Part shown: positions 35,201 to 43,519 of the stretch, in pieces
Layout of the letters: the number at the start of each line of letters is the position of its first letter
Position numbering within the stretch: position 1 is the stretch's first letter
Source of the DNA: Spartobacteria bacterium
GTDB taxonomy: Bacteria; Verrucomicrobiota; Verrucomicrobiia; Chthoniobacterales; UBA10450
Direction of reading: 5' to 3'
NCBI GenBank assembly: GCA_003169975.1
Contig: PNAA01000047.1
Span: 1-64,000 of the forward strand
Length of the DNA: 64,000 nt
Program-made: the position numbers and the translations under genes
The notes under the pieces: generated by a model
Databases searched by the model: none
Told to the model about the DNA's origin: nothing
The model's input: only the letters and a program-made list of their open reading frames with translations

Positions 35201-36387
35201 GATTTTCCCTCCGCTGCTTTCACTACCTTCTGGGCGGCATCGGCGAGATCGTCCGCGGCGATGACCGCGAGACCGCTCTGCGCGATCAGCTTCTTGCCCG
35301 CGTCGACGTTCGTGCCTTCCAGCCTAACGACCAGCGGGACGGGCAACTTGACCGCCTTGACCGCGTTGATGATTCCCTGCGCGATGATGTCACACTTCAT
35401 GATCCCGCCGAAGATGTTGACCAGGATCGCCTTCACGTTCTCGTCGGAAATGAGGAGCTTGAACGCTTCCGTCACCTGCTCCTCGGTCGCGCCGCCGCCG
35501 ACATCGAGGAAGTTAGCCGGGCTGCCGCCGTAAAACTTGATAATGTCCATCGTCGCCATCGCGAGGCCGGCGCCGTTGACGAGACAGGCGATGTTGCCAT
35601 CGAGCCCGATGTAATTGAGCCCGTGCTTCGAGGCCTCGACTTCGCGCGGATCCTCCTCCGCCGTGTCGCGCATCGCGGCGATCTCGGGGTGGCGATAGAG
35701 CGCGTTGTCGTCGAAGTTGAATTTTGCATCGAGCGCGAGCACCTCGCCTTTCTTCGTCACGACGAGCGGATTCACTTCCACCATCGAGCAATCCGACTCG
35801 ATGAAGGTGCGATAAAGCGCGGCGAAAAGCTTCGCGGCAGGTTTGATTTGATCCGACTTGAACCCGAGCTGCTTCGCCAGTTTGCGCGTCTGGAAAGGTC
35901 GCAAACCGGCCAGCGGATCGATCGGTTCACGCATGATTTTTTCCGGCGATTTCTCGGCCACGGTTTCGATTTCCACGCCGCCTTCGGTGCTCGCGACGAT
36001 CAAGGGCGCGGCGGTCGCGCGGTCGAGCAACACGGCAAAATAAATTTCCCGCTCGATCTCCACCGACACCGCGATGAGCACCTTGTTGACCACGCGTCCA
36101 GCCGCGCCGGTCTGATGCGTGACGAGTGTTTGGCCGAGCATCTTGGCGGCGACCTCCCGCGCCTCGGCGGGTGATTTCACAAGATGGACGCCGCCTTTGA
36201 AACCGTTCGCGAAAGTCCCCTTCCCGCGCCCGCCGGCATGAACCTGTGCTTTCACGACCAGGGCGTTCGTGCCGAGTTCGCGCGCGATTTGTTCCGCTTC
36301 TTCCGCCGTGCCCGCGACCTTCCCGGCCGGGGTCGCAGCGCCGAATTTTTGCAGTAATTCCTTCGCCTGATATTCGTGAATGTTCAT
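35197..36387 (-). CDS. sucC: Succinyl-CoA ligase, beta subunit
   Basis: A 396-residue ATP-grasp subunit forming succinyl-CoA ligase with SucD. It begins [16 protein letters not shown] and contains the grasp region [43 protein letters not shown] and [11 protein letters not shown]-like [19 protein letters not shown] 36387 matches the family start; a longer frame to 36669 was rejected. Its stop overlaps the VOC gene. An octamer encodes V-R in LVVRLEGT. The promoter should lie in the 170 bases between this and the divergent secreted-protein gene. Confidence 0.96.
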   Translation of the reverse strand: MNIHEYQAKELLQKFGAATPAGKVAGTAEEAEQIARELGTNALVVKAQVHAGGRGKGTFANGFKGGVHLVKSPAEAREVAAKMLGQTLVTHQTGAAGRVVNKVLIAVSVEIEREIYFAVLLDRATAAPLIVASTEGGVEIETVAEKSPEKIMREPIDPLAGLRPFQTRKLAKQLGFKSDQIKPAAKLFAALYRTFIESDCSMVEVNPLVVTKKGEVLALDAKFNFDDNALYRHPEIAAMRDTAEEDPREVEASKHGLNYIGLDGNIACLVNGAGLAMATMDIIKFYGGSPANFLDVGGGATEEQVTEAFKLLISDENVKAILVNIFGGIMKCDIIAQGIINAVKAVKLPVPLVVRLEGTNVDAGKKLIAQSGLAVIAADDLADAAQKVVKAAEGKS

Positions 36388-36559
36388 GCGTGGGGCGGGT
36401 TGGACAGACGTGCAATTAGCTCGCGAAACGCAGGCCAGCAACGAATTTTTCCCCGTCGGATTCGCGCCGCACGGCGGACGGGCCGCGGAAAGACGGGTCA
36501 TATTTGCTTGCCGCTGACAAACCCTGCCCGCTAACAATTTCAGCCTTCGAAGATTGAAA

Positions 36560-37018
36560 ATGAAAACCAAGATTCTGATCGCTCCTCTCCTTCTCACCCT
36601 CTGCTGCGGCGCGACCGAGCTCCGCGCCGGCCCGCCGGACCGGGAGCAAGAGTTCACGGCCAAATACAAAGCCGCCTACGAGGCCAGAGACACCGCGACC
36701 CTCTACTCGTTTCTTTACACCGAGGGGGCGAACCCGATGGCGCTCGGGTTTTACAAAATGATGATGACCAACGGCACCGGAGAGAAAATCTCGAAAATCG
36801 AATTGCTCGATCTCACCCCGCAAGAGACGAAGGAAGCCGCCGGCGTGCAGGACGGCCCCGGCGGGATGAAAACGCGCTTGCCGATCCAGCCGACGAAGAA
36901 GCTCAAGATCACCATCGAGACGAAGAACGGCGATAATACTTCATCGAGCACGAGCGAGAGCTTCGTCGCGGAAAAGGACGGCAAGTTCGTCATTCCCGTG
37001 CCGGTGACAGTGAAATAA
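36560..37018 (+). CDS. Small secreted protein of unknown function
   Basis: A 152-residue product from ATG 36560 with a signal peptide ([22 protein letters not shown]). The mature part has [24 protein letters not shown], reminiscent of small periplasmic proteins with an NTF2-like or cystatin-like opening, and ends VIPVPVTVK. No cofactor motif is seen. It stands alone between sucC (divergent) and a convergent secreted cysteine protein. Not recognised as a named family. Confidence 0.7.
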   Translation: MKTKILIAPLLLTLCCGATELRAGPPDREQEFTAKYKAAYEARDTATLYSFLYTEGANPMALGFYKMMMTNGTGEKISKIELLDLTPQETKEAAGVQDGPGGMKTRLPIQPTKKLKITIETKNGDNTSSSTSESFVAEKDGKFVIPVPVTVK

Positions 37019-37048
37019 GACCCGCGGCACTGAGTGCTTGGAGCGGAG

Positions 37049-37088
37049 AAAAAGAAACGCGCGCCCCGGGGTAACCCCAAAGCGCGCG
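37049..37088 (-). terminator. Intrinsic terminator of the secreted cysteine protein gene
   Basis: A GC-rich hairpin (37058-37088: cgcgcgc paired with gcgcgcg, inner gggg taa cccc) is followed on the minus strand by TTTCTTTTT. It lies 22 bases beyond the stop of the minus-strand gene and could also slow transcription from the other side. Confidence 0.75.
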
Positions 37089-37109
37089 CTTTCGCCTTGA
37101 CCTAACGAA

Positions 37110-37511
37110 CTATTTCTTGACGATCTCGGCGTTCTCCAGCATCGAGACGCCGCCGTTGCTCGCCATCTTGCCTTTCAAGGTCACGGTCTTGCCCGCGAGC
37201 GGCGCGAGCTCATCATTCATCGGCTTGTGCGCGCCGACGACGAGATAAGCTTTGCCGTCGCTCAGGATGCCGACCGGCCCGCCGCTTTTGATGCACTTTT
37301 CCGCGCAAGCAGCGTGTTTCTCACCCATCGCGTTGTGATCGACGTAGCACATCATGTCGACGATCTCGCCCGTGACTTCTTTCGTCGCCGTGGCGTCGGC
37401 TTTCTCATGCTCCTCGGCCAGCGCAAGCGGCGAGGTGGCGAGCGCCGCCGTAAAGGTGAGCGCAACCGCCACTTTCATAAACTTCGGAACTCTGTCGGTG
37501 GTTGAATACAT
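37110..37511 (-). CDS. Secreted cysteine-containing protein
   Basis: A 133-residue product from ATG 37511 with signal peptide FMKVAVALTFTAALATSPLALA; a shorter start at MKVAVA (37478) is also possible. The mature part has MMCYVDHNAMGEKHAACAEKCIKSGGPVGIL, three closely spaced cysteines with histidines that could bind metal, then KTVTLKGKMASNGGVSMLENAEIVK, an OB-fold-like ending. I have seen this pattern in secreted proteins of soil bacteria but know no proven role. A terminator follows the stop. Confidence 0.75.
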   Translation of the reverse strand: MYSTTDRVPKFMKVAVALTFTAALATSPLALAEEHEKADATATKEVTGEIVDMMCYVDHNAMGEKHAACAEKCIKSGGPVGILSDGKAYLVVGAHKPMNDELAPLAGKTVTLKGKMASNGGVSMLENAEIVKK

Positions 37512-37577
37512 GAAAGCAACATTCGCCCGAATCGCCGGACGGTCAATCGCTGGTCTTGTCTGCTCAAGCGACGGTGT

Positions 37578-37664
37578 TTTTTGCCGCAAAAGACGCAGCG
37601 GGCGCCAGGAAGGAATTCAGGGGATTCAAATTCCTTCTCTGCGCTCTCGGCGTCCTCTGCGGTT
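37578..37664. repeat. Dispersed inverted repeat (ccgcagaggacgc family)
   Basis: Left part ccgcaaaagacgcagcg and right part gcgtcctctgcgg are imperfect reverse complements around a core with ggaaggaattcagggg and ttccttctctgcgc. The same unit occurs singly near 6000-6026. The carA stop codon (TAA) overlaps its right edge. Confidence 0.75.
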
Positions 37665-38823
37665 AACCTCCCCGGCGTTCGATGAGGCGCGCGAATTCGG
37701 CGAAGAAATAGCCGGCATCATGCGGCCCAGGCGCGGCCTCGGGGTGATATTGCACGCTGAAGATCGGCAGCTCGCGGTGCCTCATGCCTTCGACGGTGCC
37801 GTCGTTCAGATTGATGTGCGTCACTTCCACTTCGTCAGGCAATGATTCGGGATCGACCGCGAAGCCGTGATTCTGCGAAGTGATCGCGACCTTGCCCGTC
37901 GCCAAATCCTTGACCGGCTGATTCCCGCCACGATGGCCAAACTTGAGTTTGAAAGTGCGCCCACCGAAGGCGAACCCGAGCACCTGATGACCCAGGCAGA
38001 TGCCAAAGATCGGCGTGCGGCCCATCAAGTCGCGCACCGCCTGATGCGCATAATCGAGGACCGATGGATCACCCGGCCCGTTGGAAAGAAAAACGCCCTC
38101 CGGCTTTGACTGGAGAACTTCTTCCGCCGTCGTCGCCGCGGGGACGACCGTCACGCCAAACCCATTTTGGCGCAGCCGCCGCAGGATGTTTTCCTTGATC
38201 CCGTAGTCGTAGGCCACCACCCGATGTCGGATGGGCGGCAGCGTGGCTTTCCGGCTGCTCGCCGTCGCCCAGGCTAGGCTCATCTGGTCATCCGGATCCC
38301 ATTGGTAGGCTGCGGGCGTGGTGACCTCGCGCACGTAATCCATCCCGATCACGCCCGCGCCTTCCGCCGCGCGCCGGACCGCCTCCTCCGCGGAGATTTT
38401 TCCCGTCGTTAGGCAAGCCTTCATCGCGCCCAGCGTGCGCAGATGCCGGGTGAGAGCGCGGGTGTCGATCCCCTGCACGCCGGGAATGTTCCAGCGGCGC
38501 AAATATTCCTCGAGCGAAATCTCCGCCCGCCAGTTGCTCGCGATCCCGCTCAGTTCCTCGACCACAAATCCACGCACATGCGGCGACCGGCTTTCGGCGT
38601 CGGCCTCGTTCGTGCCGTAGTTGCCGATCAGCGGATAGGTCATCGCGACGATCTGGCCGCGGTAGGAAGGATCGGTCAGCACTTCCTGGTAACCGGTCAT
38701 CGAAGTGTTGAAGCAAATTTCTCCGACGCAGGTGCCGGAGGCGCCGAATGATTCGCCCTCGAAAAGCCGCCCGTCCTCCAGCGCGAGGAGGGCTTTGAGC
38801 GGGCGCGAAGCGGGCTGCGGCAT
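37663..38823 (-). CDS. carA: Carbamoyl-phosphate synthase small (glutaminase) subunit
   Basis: Supplies ammonia from glutamine to CarB for arginine and pyrimidine synthesis. It has 386 residues from ATG 38823 ([18 protein letters not shown]). The N-terminal domain includes [17 protein letters not shown]. The class I glutaminase has the nucleophile in [15 protein letters not shown] and the His/Glu pair in VQYHPEA. carB is not in the window. The gene starts 35 bases after the terminator of the 6S RNA candidate, so it needs its own promoter or depends on read-through. An octamer encodes L-T in KACLTTGK. Confidence 0.96.
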   Translation of the reverse strand: MPQPASRPLKALLALEDGRLFEGESFGASGTCVGEICFNTSMTGYQEVLTDPSYRGQIVAMTYPLIGNYGTNEADAESRSPHVRGFVVEELSGIASNWRAEISLEEYLRRWNIPGVQGIDTRALTRHLRTLGAMKACLTTGKISAEEAVRRAAEGAGVIGMDYVREVTTPAAYQWDPDDQMSLAWATASSRKATLPPIRHRVVAYDYGIKENILRRLRQNGFGVTVVPAATTAEEVLQSKPEGVFLSNGPGDPSVLDYAHQAVRDLMGRTPIFGICLGHQVLGFAFGGRTFKLKFGHRGGNQPVKDLATGKVAITSQNHGFAVDPESLPDEVEVTHINLNDGTVEGMRHRELPIFSVQYHPEAAPGPHDAGYFFAEFARLIERRGG

Positions 38824-38857
38824 CGTGTCGATGTAGCCGCCAACCGGCCCCGCGTCC

Positions 38858-38894
38858 AAAAAAAAGCGCCCGGATCATCGCTGGTCCGAACGCT
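38858..38894 (-). terminator. Intrinsic terminator of the 6S RNA candidate
   Basis: On the minus strand AGCGTTCGGA pairs with TCCGGGCGCT (10 bp with two G-U pairs, loop of 10) and is followed by eight T residues (38865-38858). It lies 11 bases after the RNA and just ahead of carA. Confidence 0.92.
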
Positions 38895-38904
38895 TCAATT
38901 AATT

Positions 38905-39079
38905 ACCCCGCTGGTGCCGTTTAGGTGGATATCCCGTTCCCTTCTGGTAACGGGCGGGTGACCGCCGCCGGAGCGTCTGACTTCCAATTAAGGCATGCCA
39001 TCTTCCCCTAACGACCTAGCCCCCTCTGCTAACAACATCGGTCCGGGAATCACACCTGTAATCTCGAACACCGCAGGGT
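38905..39079 (-). ncRNA. ssrS: 6S RNA candidate
   Basis: A ~175-base RNA without coding potential. The ends pair closely: 5' ACCCTGCGGTG with 3' CACCAGCGGGGT (one bulge). After the closing stem come TGTTCGAG and TGATTCCCGGACCGATGTTG, which resemble the corresponding 5' half of the E. coli 6S RNA. The middle can form the long arm (GGGATATCC, GGCGGTCACCCGCC). 6S RNA binds sigma70 RNA polymerase and mimics an open promoter. Its own terminator follows. An octamer variant (CCCTAACG on +, 39006) lies inside it. Identification is by sequence likeness and fold only. Confidence 0.75.
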
Positions 39080-39200
39080 AAATTTTTTCACCCCGAACTC
39101 ATTTCGGGGTTCGAAAGTTGTCGATAGAGAGCTGAAAGTAGACACGAAAAGGTCTTTGAACCTTCAACTCTCAAGCAACAACTCTCGAACTTTCAAAGAA
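39080..39200. other. Short region between pheT and the 6S RNA candidate
   Basis: Contains a perfect hairpin accccgaa/ttcggggt (39091-39111 region) and two copies of a gagagttg motif (about 39125-39185). The promoter of the 6S RNA should be here. The hairpin is not followed by a clear T-run on the pheT side, so a terminator role is uncertain. Confidence 0.5.
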
Positions 39201-41558
39201 CTACTCGCGCAGTTCCACGCCCGGCTCGCTTTTCAATCGCTCGCGAATCCGGTCGTGGGCCGCACTCACTTCGTTGGAAGTCAGTGTTCGGTTTTTGTCG
39301 AGGTATGTCAATGAATAAGCGAGGGACTTTCGTCCGGCGCCAATATTTTCGACGCTCTGGCCGCCGAAAAGATCGAAGAGTTCGACCGCGGCGAGCAACG
39401 GTTCACGGACGCTTTGGATCGCCGCGAGAATCTCGCCATGCGTCAGCGCCTGCGGCGCGATCAGCGCGATGTCCCGGCTGACCGAGGGGAAACGTTGCCA
39501 CTCGCGAAACTTCCGGGCGCCGTCCACCGTTTCGAATTCGTTAGGCAAATCGAGCTCGGCGACGAAAACCGCAGCCGCGCCCGCAGCCTTGGCGGCTTGC
39601 GCCGAGGCCAGCTGACCAGCCCCGCCGCAACGTTGATCGCCGGTCAAAATTTCCATCGCCAGTGCGAACTCGGCGCTTTCGCAACGCCGGAACGCGACTT
39701 CCCCGAGACCGATCGATTCGAGCGCTCCCTTGAGATCGAAGAGATCGAGCTCCCTGGCCGGCGCGCCGCGCCAGTGCGCCGGGCCGCCCGCCGCGCCACA
39801 CAGGAGCAGTGCGAGCCGGCGAATCTCTTCGCCCTTAGCCGGGAGGAAGACGCGGCCAACCTCGAAGAGCTGCACGCTCTTCGCGCCCGCCCGCACGTTT
39901 CTCTCCAGGACTGCGATCAAGCCCGGGATCAGACTTGGCCGGAGGGCGACATGATCTTCACTCAATGGATTGCGCAGCTCGATTGCTTCTTTTGCAAAGC
40001 CCGAGCCTAACGTCTGCCGGCCGACCAGCGCGGAGGTGCGCGCTTCTGAAAATCCGCGCGCGACGAGGCGCTCGCGCAGCGTCATCTCAGCATCGTAGCG
40101 CCGGTCCGCCGCGGAAGCGGGCGTGAACCGGCTGCGATCCGCGCCCGTGATCCGGTGGATGCCGAAGACACGCACGATCTCCTCGATCAGGTCCACTTCG
40201 CGGCGCAAATCGGACCGGTAACTGGGAATGCCCCAGGTCGACTGCTCGTCGGTCGCGCCCAGTTTTTGCAGACCGAAACTTTCGAGGATCCGATCCGCTT
40301 CCGCCGGTGCGATGGACGCGCCGAGCAGTTCGTCGCACCGGGTGTAGCGCAGAGAAAACCCGGCTGGCGCCGCGGGCAGCGTGCCCGCGATGATCGTCTC
40401 GCGCACCGGCTCGCCTCCGGCGATTTCGTGGATCAACTGCGTCGCGCGTTCCGAGGCGCGCAGGAGCATTCCCGGATCAACGCCGCGCTCAAATCGGTAG
40501 CTGGCGTCGCTCGGCAGATTCAGTTCGCGCGCCGTGCGTCGAATGTTCGACGGCGAAAAATAGGCGCTTTCCAAAAGCACGTTGCGCGTTGTCGCGGTGA
40601 CGCCGGTATCTTCGCCGCCCATCACGCCGCCAATCGCGATCCCGCGGGCGGCGTCGGCGATCAGCAGGTTTTTCGGATCGAGCTGGTAGGTCCGGCCGTC
40701 GAGGGCGAGAAACTTTTCGTTAGGCTGAGCGAGCCGAACATTGATCCCGCCCCGCAACTTGTCGGCATCAAAGGCGTGCAGCGGCTGACCGATCTCCAGC
40801 ATCACGAAGTTGGTGATGTCGACGATGCTGTTGATCGCGCGCAGGCCGACCGACTCGAGCCGGGCGCGCAGCCAATCGGGGCTGGGGCCGACGGTGATGT
40901 TCTCGATCCGGCGCGCGGAATAGAACGGGCACTCGTTAGGCGCGCTGATTTGTACCGCGCTGCCGTTCGCGGTTCGCGGTTCAGCCATTTCCAGTGCCCG
41001 CAGCGGTTTTTGCGTCAGCGCCGCGATTTCGCGCGCGAGGCCATAGTGGCTCAGGAGATCGGAGCGGTTCGGCGTGATTTCGACGTCGAGGATCGTGTCG
41101 TTAGGGAAAAGCTCGCTGATCGGGGCGCCAATTTTCGCTTCCGGCGAAAGGATGAGGAGGCCAGCGGCATCCTCGGCAATCCCAAGCTCCTTCGCGCTGC
41201 AGAGCATCCCCTGCGATTCCACCCCGCGCAATTTGCTCGCTTTAATCTTCAGATCGCCGGACAGAACTGCGCCCGGCTGCGCGAGCGGGACTTTGTCACC
41301 CACTTTGTAATTCTTTGCCCCGCAGACGATCTGGCGCACCTGGCCGCTGCCATCGTCGACCTGGCAAACACTGAGCCGATCAGCATTCGGATGGGGCGCC
41401 GAGGCGGTAACCTGCGCGACGACGACGTGCGCGAAATTCGCGCCGCGCGCTTCGATCCCCTCGATCTCGACCCCGGCGAGGGTGAGCAAGTCGGCGAGCT
41501 GTGCCACGTCGTTAGGCAACTCGACGAATTCGCGCAGCCAGTTAAGCGAGAATTTCAA
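39201..41558 (-). CDS. pheT: Phenylalanyl-tRNA synthetase, beta subunit
   Basis: A 785-residue subunit that with PheS charges tRNA-Phe. The start is a TTG at 41558 (LKFSLNWLREFVELPND) with AGAGGGG upstream; the longer frame crosses a palindromic repeat and was rejected. Domains in order: EMAP-type tRNA-binding (VVVAQVTASAPHPNADRLSVCQV), B3/B4 editing, B5, catalytic-like core (EIVRVFGIHRI) and C-terminal FDX-ACB (KFREWQRFPSVSRDIALI, ending RIRERLKSEPGVELRE). Five exact octamers lie in this gene (39539, 40005, 40718, 40934, 41510), the highest number in any gene here. Confidence 0.96.
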   Translation of the reverse strand: MKFSLNWLREFVELPNDVAQLADLLTLAGVEIEGIEARGANFAHVVVAQVTASAPHPNADRLSVCQVDDGSGQVRQIVCGAKNYKVGDKVPLAQPGAVLSGDLKIKASKLRGVESQGMLCSAKELGIAEDAAGLLILSPEAKIGAPISELFPNDTILDVEITPNRSDLLSHYGLAREIAALTQKPLRALEMAEPRTANGSAVQISAPNECPFYSARRIENITVGPSPDWLRARLESVGLRAINSIVDITNFVMLEIGQPLHAFDADKLRGGINVRLAQPNEKFLALDGRTYQLDPKNLLIADAARGIAIGGVMGGEDTGVTATTRNVLLESAYFSPSNIRRTARELNLPSDASYRFERGVDPGMLLRASERATQLIHEIAGGEPVRETIIAGTLPAAPAGFSLRYTRCDELLGASIAPAEADRILESFGLQKLGATDEQSTWGIPSYRSDLRREVDLIEEIVRVFGIHRITGADRSRFTPASAADRRYDAEMTLRERLVARGFSEARTSALVGRQTLGSGFAKEAIELRNPLSEDHVALRPSLIPGLIAVLERNVRAGAKSVQLFEVGRVFLPAKGEEIRRLALLLCGAAGGPAHWRGAPARELDLFDLKGALESIGLGEVAFRRCESAEFALAMEILTGDQRCGGAGQLASAQAAKAAGAAAVFVAELDLPNEFETVDGARKFREWQRFPSVSRDIALIAPQALTHGEILAAIQSVREPLLAAVELFDLFGGQSVENIGAGRKSLAYSLTYLDKNRTLTSNEVSAAHDRIRERLKSEPGVELRE

Positions 41559-41585
41559 GACGCCCCTCTCGCGTTGGGAAATTGG

Positions 41586-41661
41586 AATGTGGGAGGGGCC
41601 TTTGTGCCCCGAGGGGTTGCGGCGCGCCGGCAGATCGGGGCACAAAGGCCCCTCCCACATT
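41586..41661. repeat. Perfect 27-bp inverted repeat (REP-like, GTGGGAGG family)
   Basis: Arms 41586-41612 and 41635-41661 are exact reverse complements (aatgtgggaggggcctttgt...). Related copies lie at 46175-46198 (one arm) and 55031-55104 (diverged). It sits between pheS and pheT, where it would form a strong hairpin in the joint mRNA. Confidence 0.95.
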
Positions 41662-41678
41662 CGCAGAAGTTGAAATCT

Positions 41679-42695
41679 TCATGCGAACTGCCCCAGGAAT
41701 CGCAGATCATTCTGCGCAAAGAGCCGAATGTCGGGAATGTCGAAAAGGATCATGGCGAGACGATCCATCCCAAGACCGAAGGCGAAACCGGTCCACTTTT
41801 CCGGATCGTAGGCCGCGTCGCCGCGGGCGCGATTCATTTCCTCGAAGACGGCCGGATGGACCATCCCGCAGCCGCAGACCTCGATCCACTTTTCCCCGCT
41901 TTTCAGCGCTTTGGATTTCACGTCGATCTCGAAACTCGGCTCGGTGAAGGGAAAATAATGCGGCCGGAAACGCACCGCTGTCTCCGCTCCGAAAAGTTCG
42001 CGCAGGAAAAATTCGAGCGCGCCTTTGAGATCGGCGACGCTCACCCGCTCGTCGACGTAGAGTCCCTCAATCTGGTGAAACTGCGCGCTGTGCGTCGCGT
42101 CCACTTCGTCGCGCCGGAAAGCGGCGCCGGGTGCGATCACGCGGATCGGTGGCGGCGCGGATTCCATCGCGCGGATTTGCACCGTCGAGGTGTGCGTCCG
42201 GAGCAAGCGGCCATCGGGAAGATAAAAAGTGTCCTGCTCATTGCGGGCAGGGTGATCGGGCGCGGTATTGAGCGCGTCGAAACAATGCCATTCGTCCTCC
42301 ACGTCCGGCCCCGCGGCGAGCGCGAAACCCATCCGGCGAAAGATGCCGATCGCGCGGTCGAGCATTTGGGTGAGCGGATGGAGCGCGCCGATTTCGTGCG
42401 GCGTGCCGGGCAGCGAAATGTCGATCTCGGCGAGCGCACCGGCTTCCTGCGTAGCGCGCAACTTTTCGCCCGATTCCTCGAGCGCGGCCGTGACTGCGCT
42501 CCGGACTTCATTCAACAGCTTGCCGACCACCGGACGCTCCTCTTTCGAGAGCGTCTTCATTTTCTCTCCCCAGGCCGAGATACTCCCGCTGCGCCCGAGA
42601 TAAAGGACGCGCACGGCCTCGAGCGCCTGCACGTCGCCCGCGGCGGCGATCTCAGCCAGCGCCGCGTCGCGCAGTTCTTGAAGAGGATGCGTCAT
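41679..42695 (-). CDS. pheS: Phenylalanyl-tRNA synthetase, alpha subunit
   Basis: A 338-residue class II catalytic subunit. Motif 2 region: DEVDATHSAQFHQIEGLYVDE; motif 3: FAFGLGMDRLAMILFDIPDIR; plus LRTHTSTVQIRAM and the N-terminal coiled coil (ALEAVRVLYLGRSGSISAWGEKMKTL). Order rplT, pheS, pheT is the classical arrangement. Palindromic repeats lie on both sides, which may uncouple expression of the three genes. No octamer lies in this gene, in contrast to five in pheT. Confidence 0.96.
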   Translation of the reverse strand: MTHPLQELRDAALAEIAAAGDVQALEAVRVLYLGRSGSISAWGEKMKTLSKEERPVVGKLLNEVRSAVTAALEESGEKLRATQEAGALAEIDISLPGTPHEIGALHPLTQMLDRAIGIFRRMGFALAAGPDVEDEWHCFDALNTAPDHPARNEQDTFYLPDGRLLRTHTSTVQIRAMESAPPPIRVIAPGAAFRRDEVDATHSAQFHQIEGLYVDERVSVADLKGALEFFLRELFGAETAVRFRPHYFPFTEPSFEIDVKSKALKSGEKWIEVCGCGMVHPAVFEEMNRARGDAAYDPEKWTGFAFGLGMDRLAMILFDIPDIRLFAQNDLRFLGQFA

Positions 42696-42797
42696 GATGC
42701 TGTAGCCGCTTCGCTGTGCGAAGCGCTGACCAGGACTAAAATCTCAGGCTTCGGCATGCGTCTCGTTGCGTCGCCCGCAGGGCGACGGCTACATCAC
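42694..42797. repeat. Palindromic intergenic repeat between rplT and pheS
   Basis: Outer arms ctgtagccgc and gcgacggctacatc pair imperfectly; an inner palindrome cgcttcgctgtgcgaagcg is nearly perfect, and gtcgcccgcagggcgac forms another stem. A similar cgcttcgctctgcgaagcg core occurs at 46255-46273, so this is another dispersed family. Confidence 0.78.
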
Positions 42798-43186
42798 GCC
42801 GCGTTCTTCTTCTTCGATTCGTTCGACTTCTTCTCCAGCGCGCTTTTTACCTGCTCGACGATGCTTTTGAAAGCGGTCTCGTCAGTAATGGCGAGGTCGG
42901 AGAGAATTTTGCGATCGAGGCCGATGTTGGCCGCCTTCAGGCCTTCCGCGAAACGACTGTAGGTGAGACCCTGCGCGCGGACGGCGGCGTTGAGCCGCTG
43001 CACCCAAAGCATGCGGAAATTGCGCTTGCGCGTCTTGCGATCGCGATAGGCCCAATATTTCGCCTTCATCATCGCGTCTTTGGCGTAACGGAAGAGTTTC
43101 GATCTGCGTCCGCGATAACCTTTGGCGGAATCGAGGACGCGTTTGCGGCGCTCCCGACTGGCGGGCGCGTTAGTGGCTCTTGGCAT
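42794..43186 (-). CDS. rplT: Ribosomal protein L20
   Basis: Large-subunit protein needed for early 50S assembly. The 130 residues include the typical MPRATNAPASRERRKRVLDSAKGYRGRRSKLFRYAKDAMMKAKYWAYRDRK and RLNAAVRAQGLTYSRF, with a Lys/Glu/Ala-rich tail. In most bacteria rpmI (L35) and infC precede it. Neither is found in the ~330 bases upstream, so here they are elsewhere. The leader holds a hairpin (tccgaa..ttcgggg) near the start codon that might be used for control. Confidence 0.97.
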   Translation of the reverse strand: MPRATNAPASRERRKRVLDSAKGYRGRRSKLFRYAKDAMMKAKYWAYRDRKTRKRNFRMLWVQRLNAAVRAQGLTYSRFAEGLKAANIGLDRKILSDLAITDETAFKSIVEQVKSALEKKSNESKKKNAA

Positions 43187-43519
43187 GTTGTTGTTCCCCC
43201 GAATAATTTCGGAGGATCTCCTGAAGCGAGCTGTTATTTCGTTAGGATCTCTCCGACCTCACTCGCTCGTGCGGTCCCGTCATCGCGGAACCAGGTGGAC
43301 AGATCTGACGGCGCTTCGTTGCGGAAACGTCGGGCTGGGAAAATAGGCGGAGCGAGCCCAATGACAACCGTTTTCTCGGTCAGGCGTGGAGCAGCAGTTT
43401 AGGATTCCATCCGCACCTGGCCGAGCGGGAGGCGGCAACTCGGGCAGATGAATTCCTGGAGCACCGGCACAAGCTAATTTGGAACTGGCCGCTCGGAAAA
43501 GGTTTCCTAGTATTGCCCG
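43187..43519. other. Intergenic region: rplT leader and cyclase upstream region
   Basis: About 330 bases with no complete gene and notably no rpmI. Near rplT, a hairpin CCTCCGAA/TTCGGGGG (43197-43216) and repeated ggatctcc-like units could form a leader structure. At 43399-43474 the minus strand encodes FICPSCRLPLGQVRMES and a stop, a zinc-knuckle-like scrap that may be a gene remnant. An octamer variant lies at 43240. Confidence 0.5.

Noticed and set aside
39080-39115. Intrinsic terminator of pheT
   Set aside because: The accccgaa/ttcggggt hairpin is perfect but is not followed by a T-run on the pheT strand. It may belong to the 6S promoter region instead.
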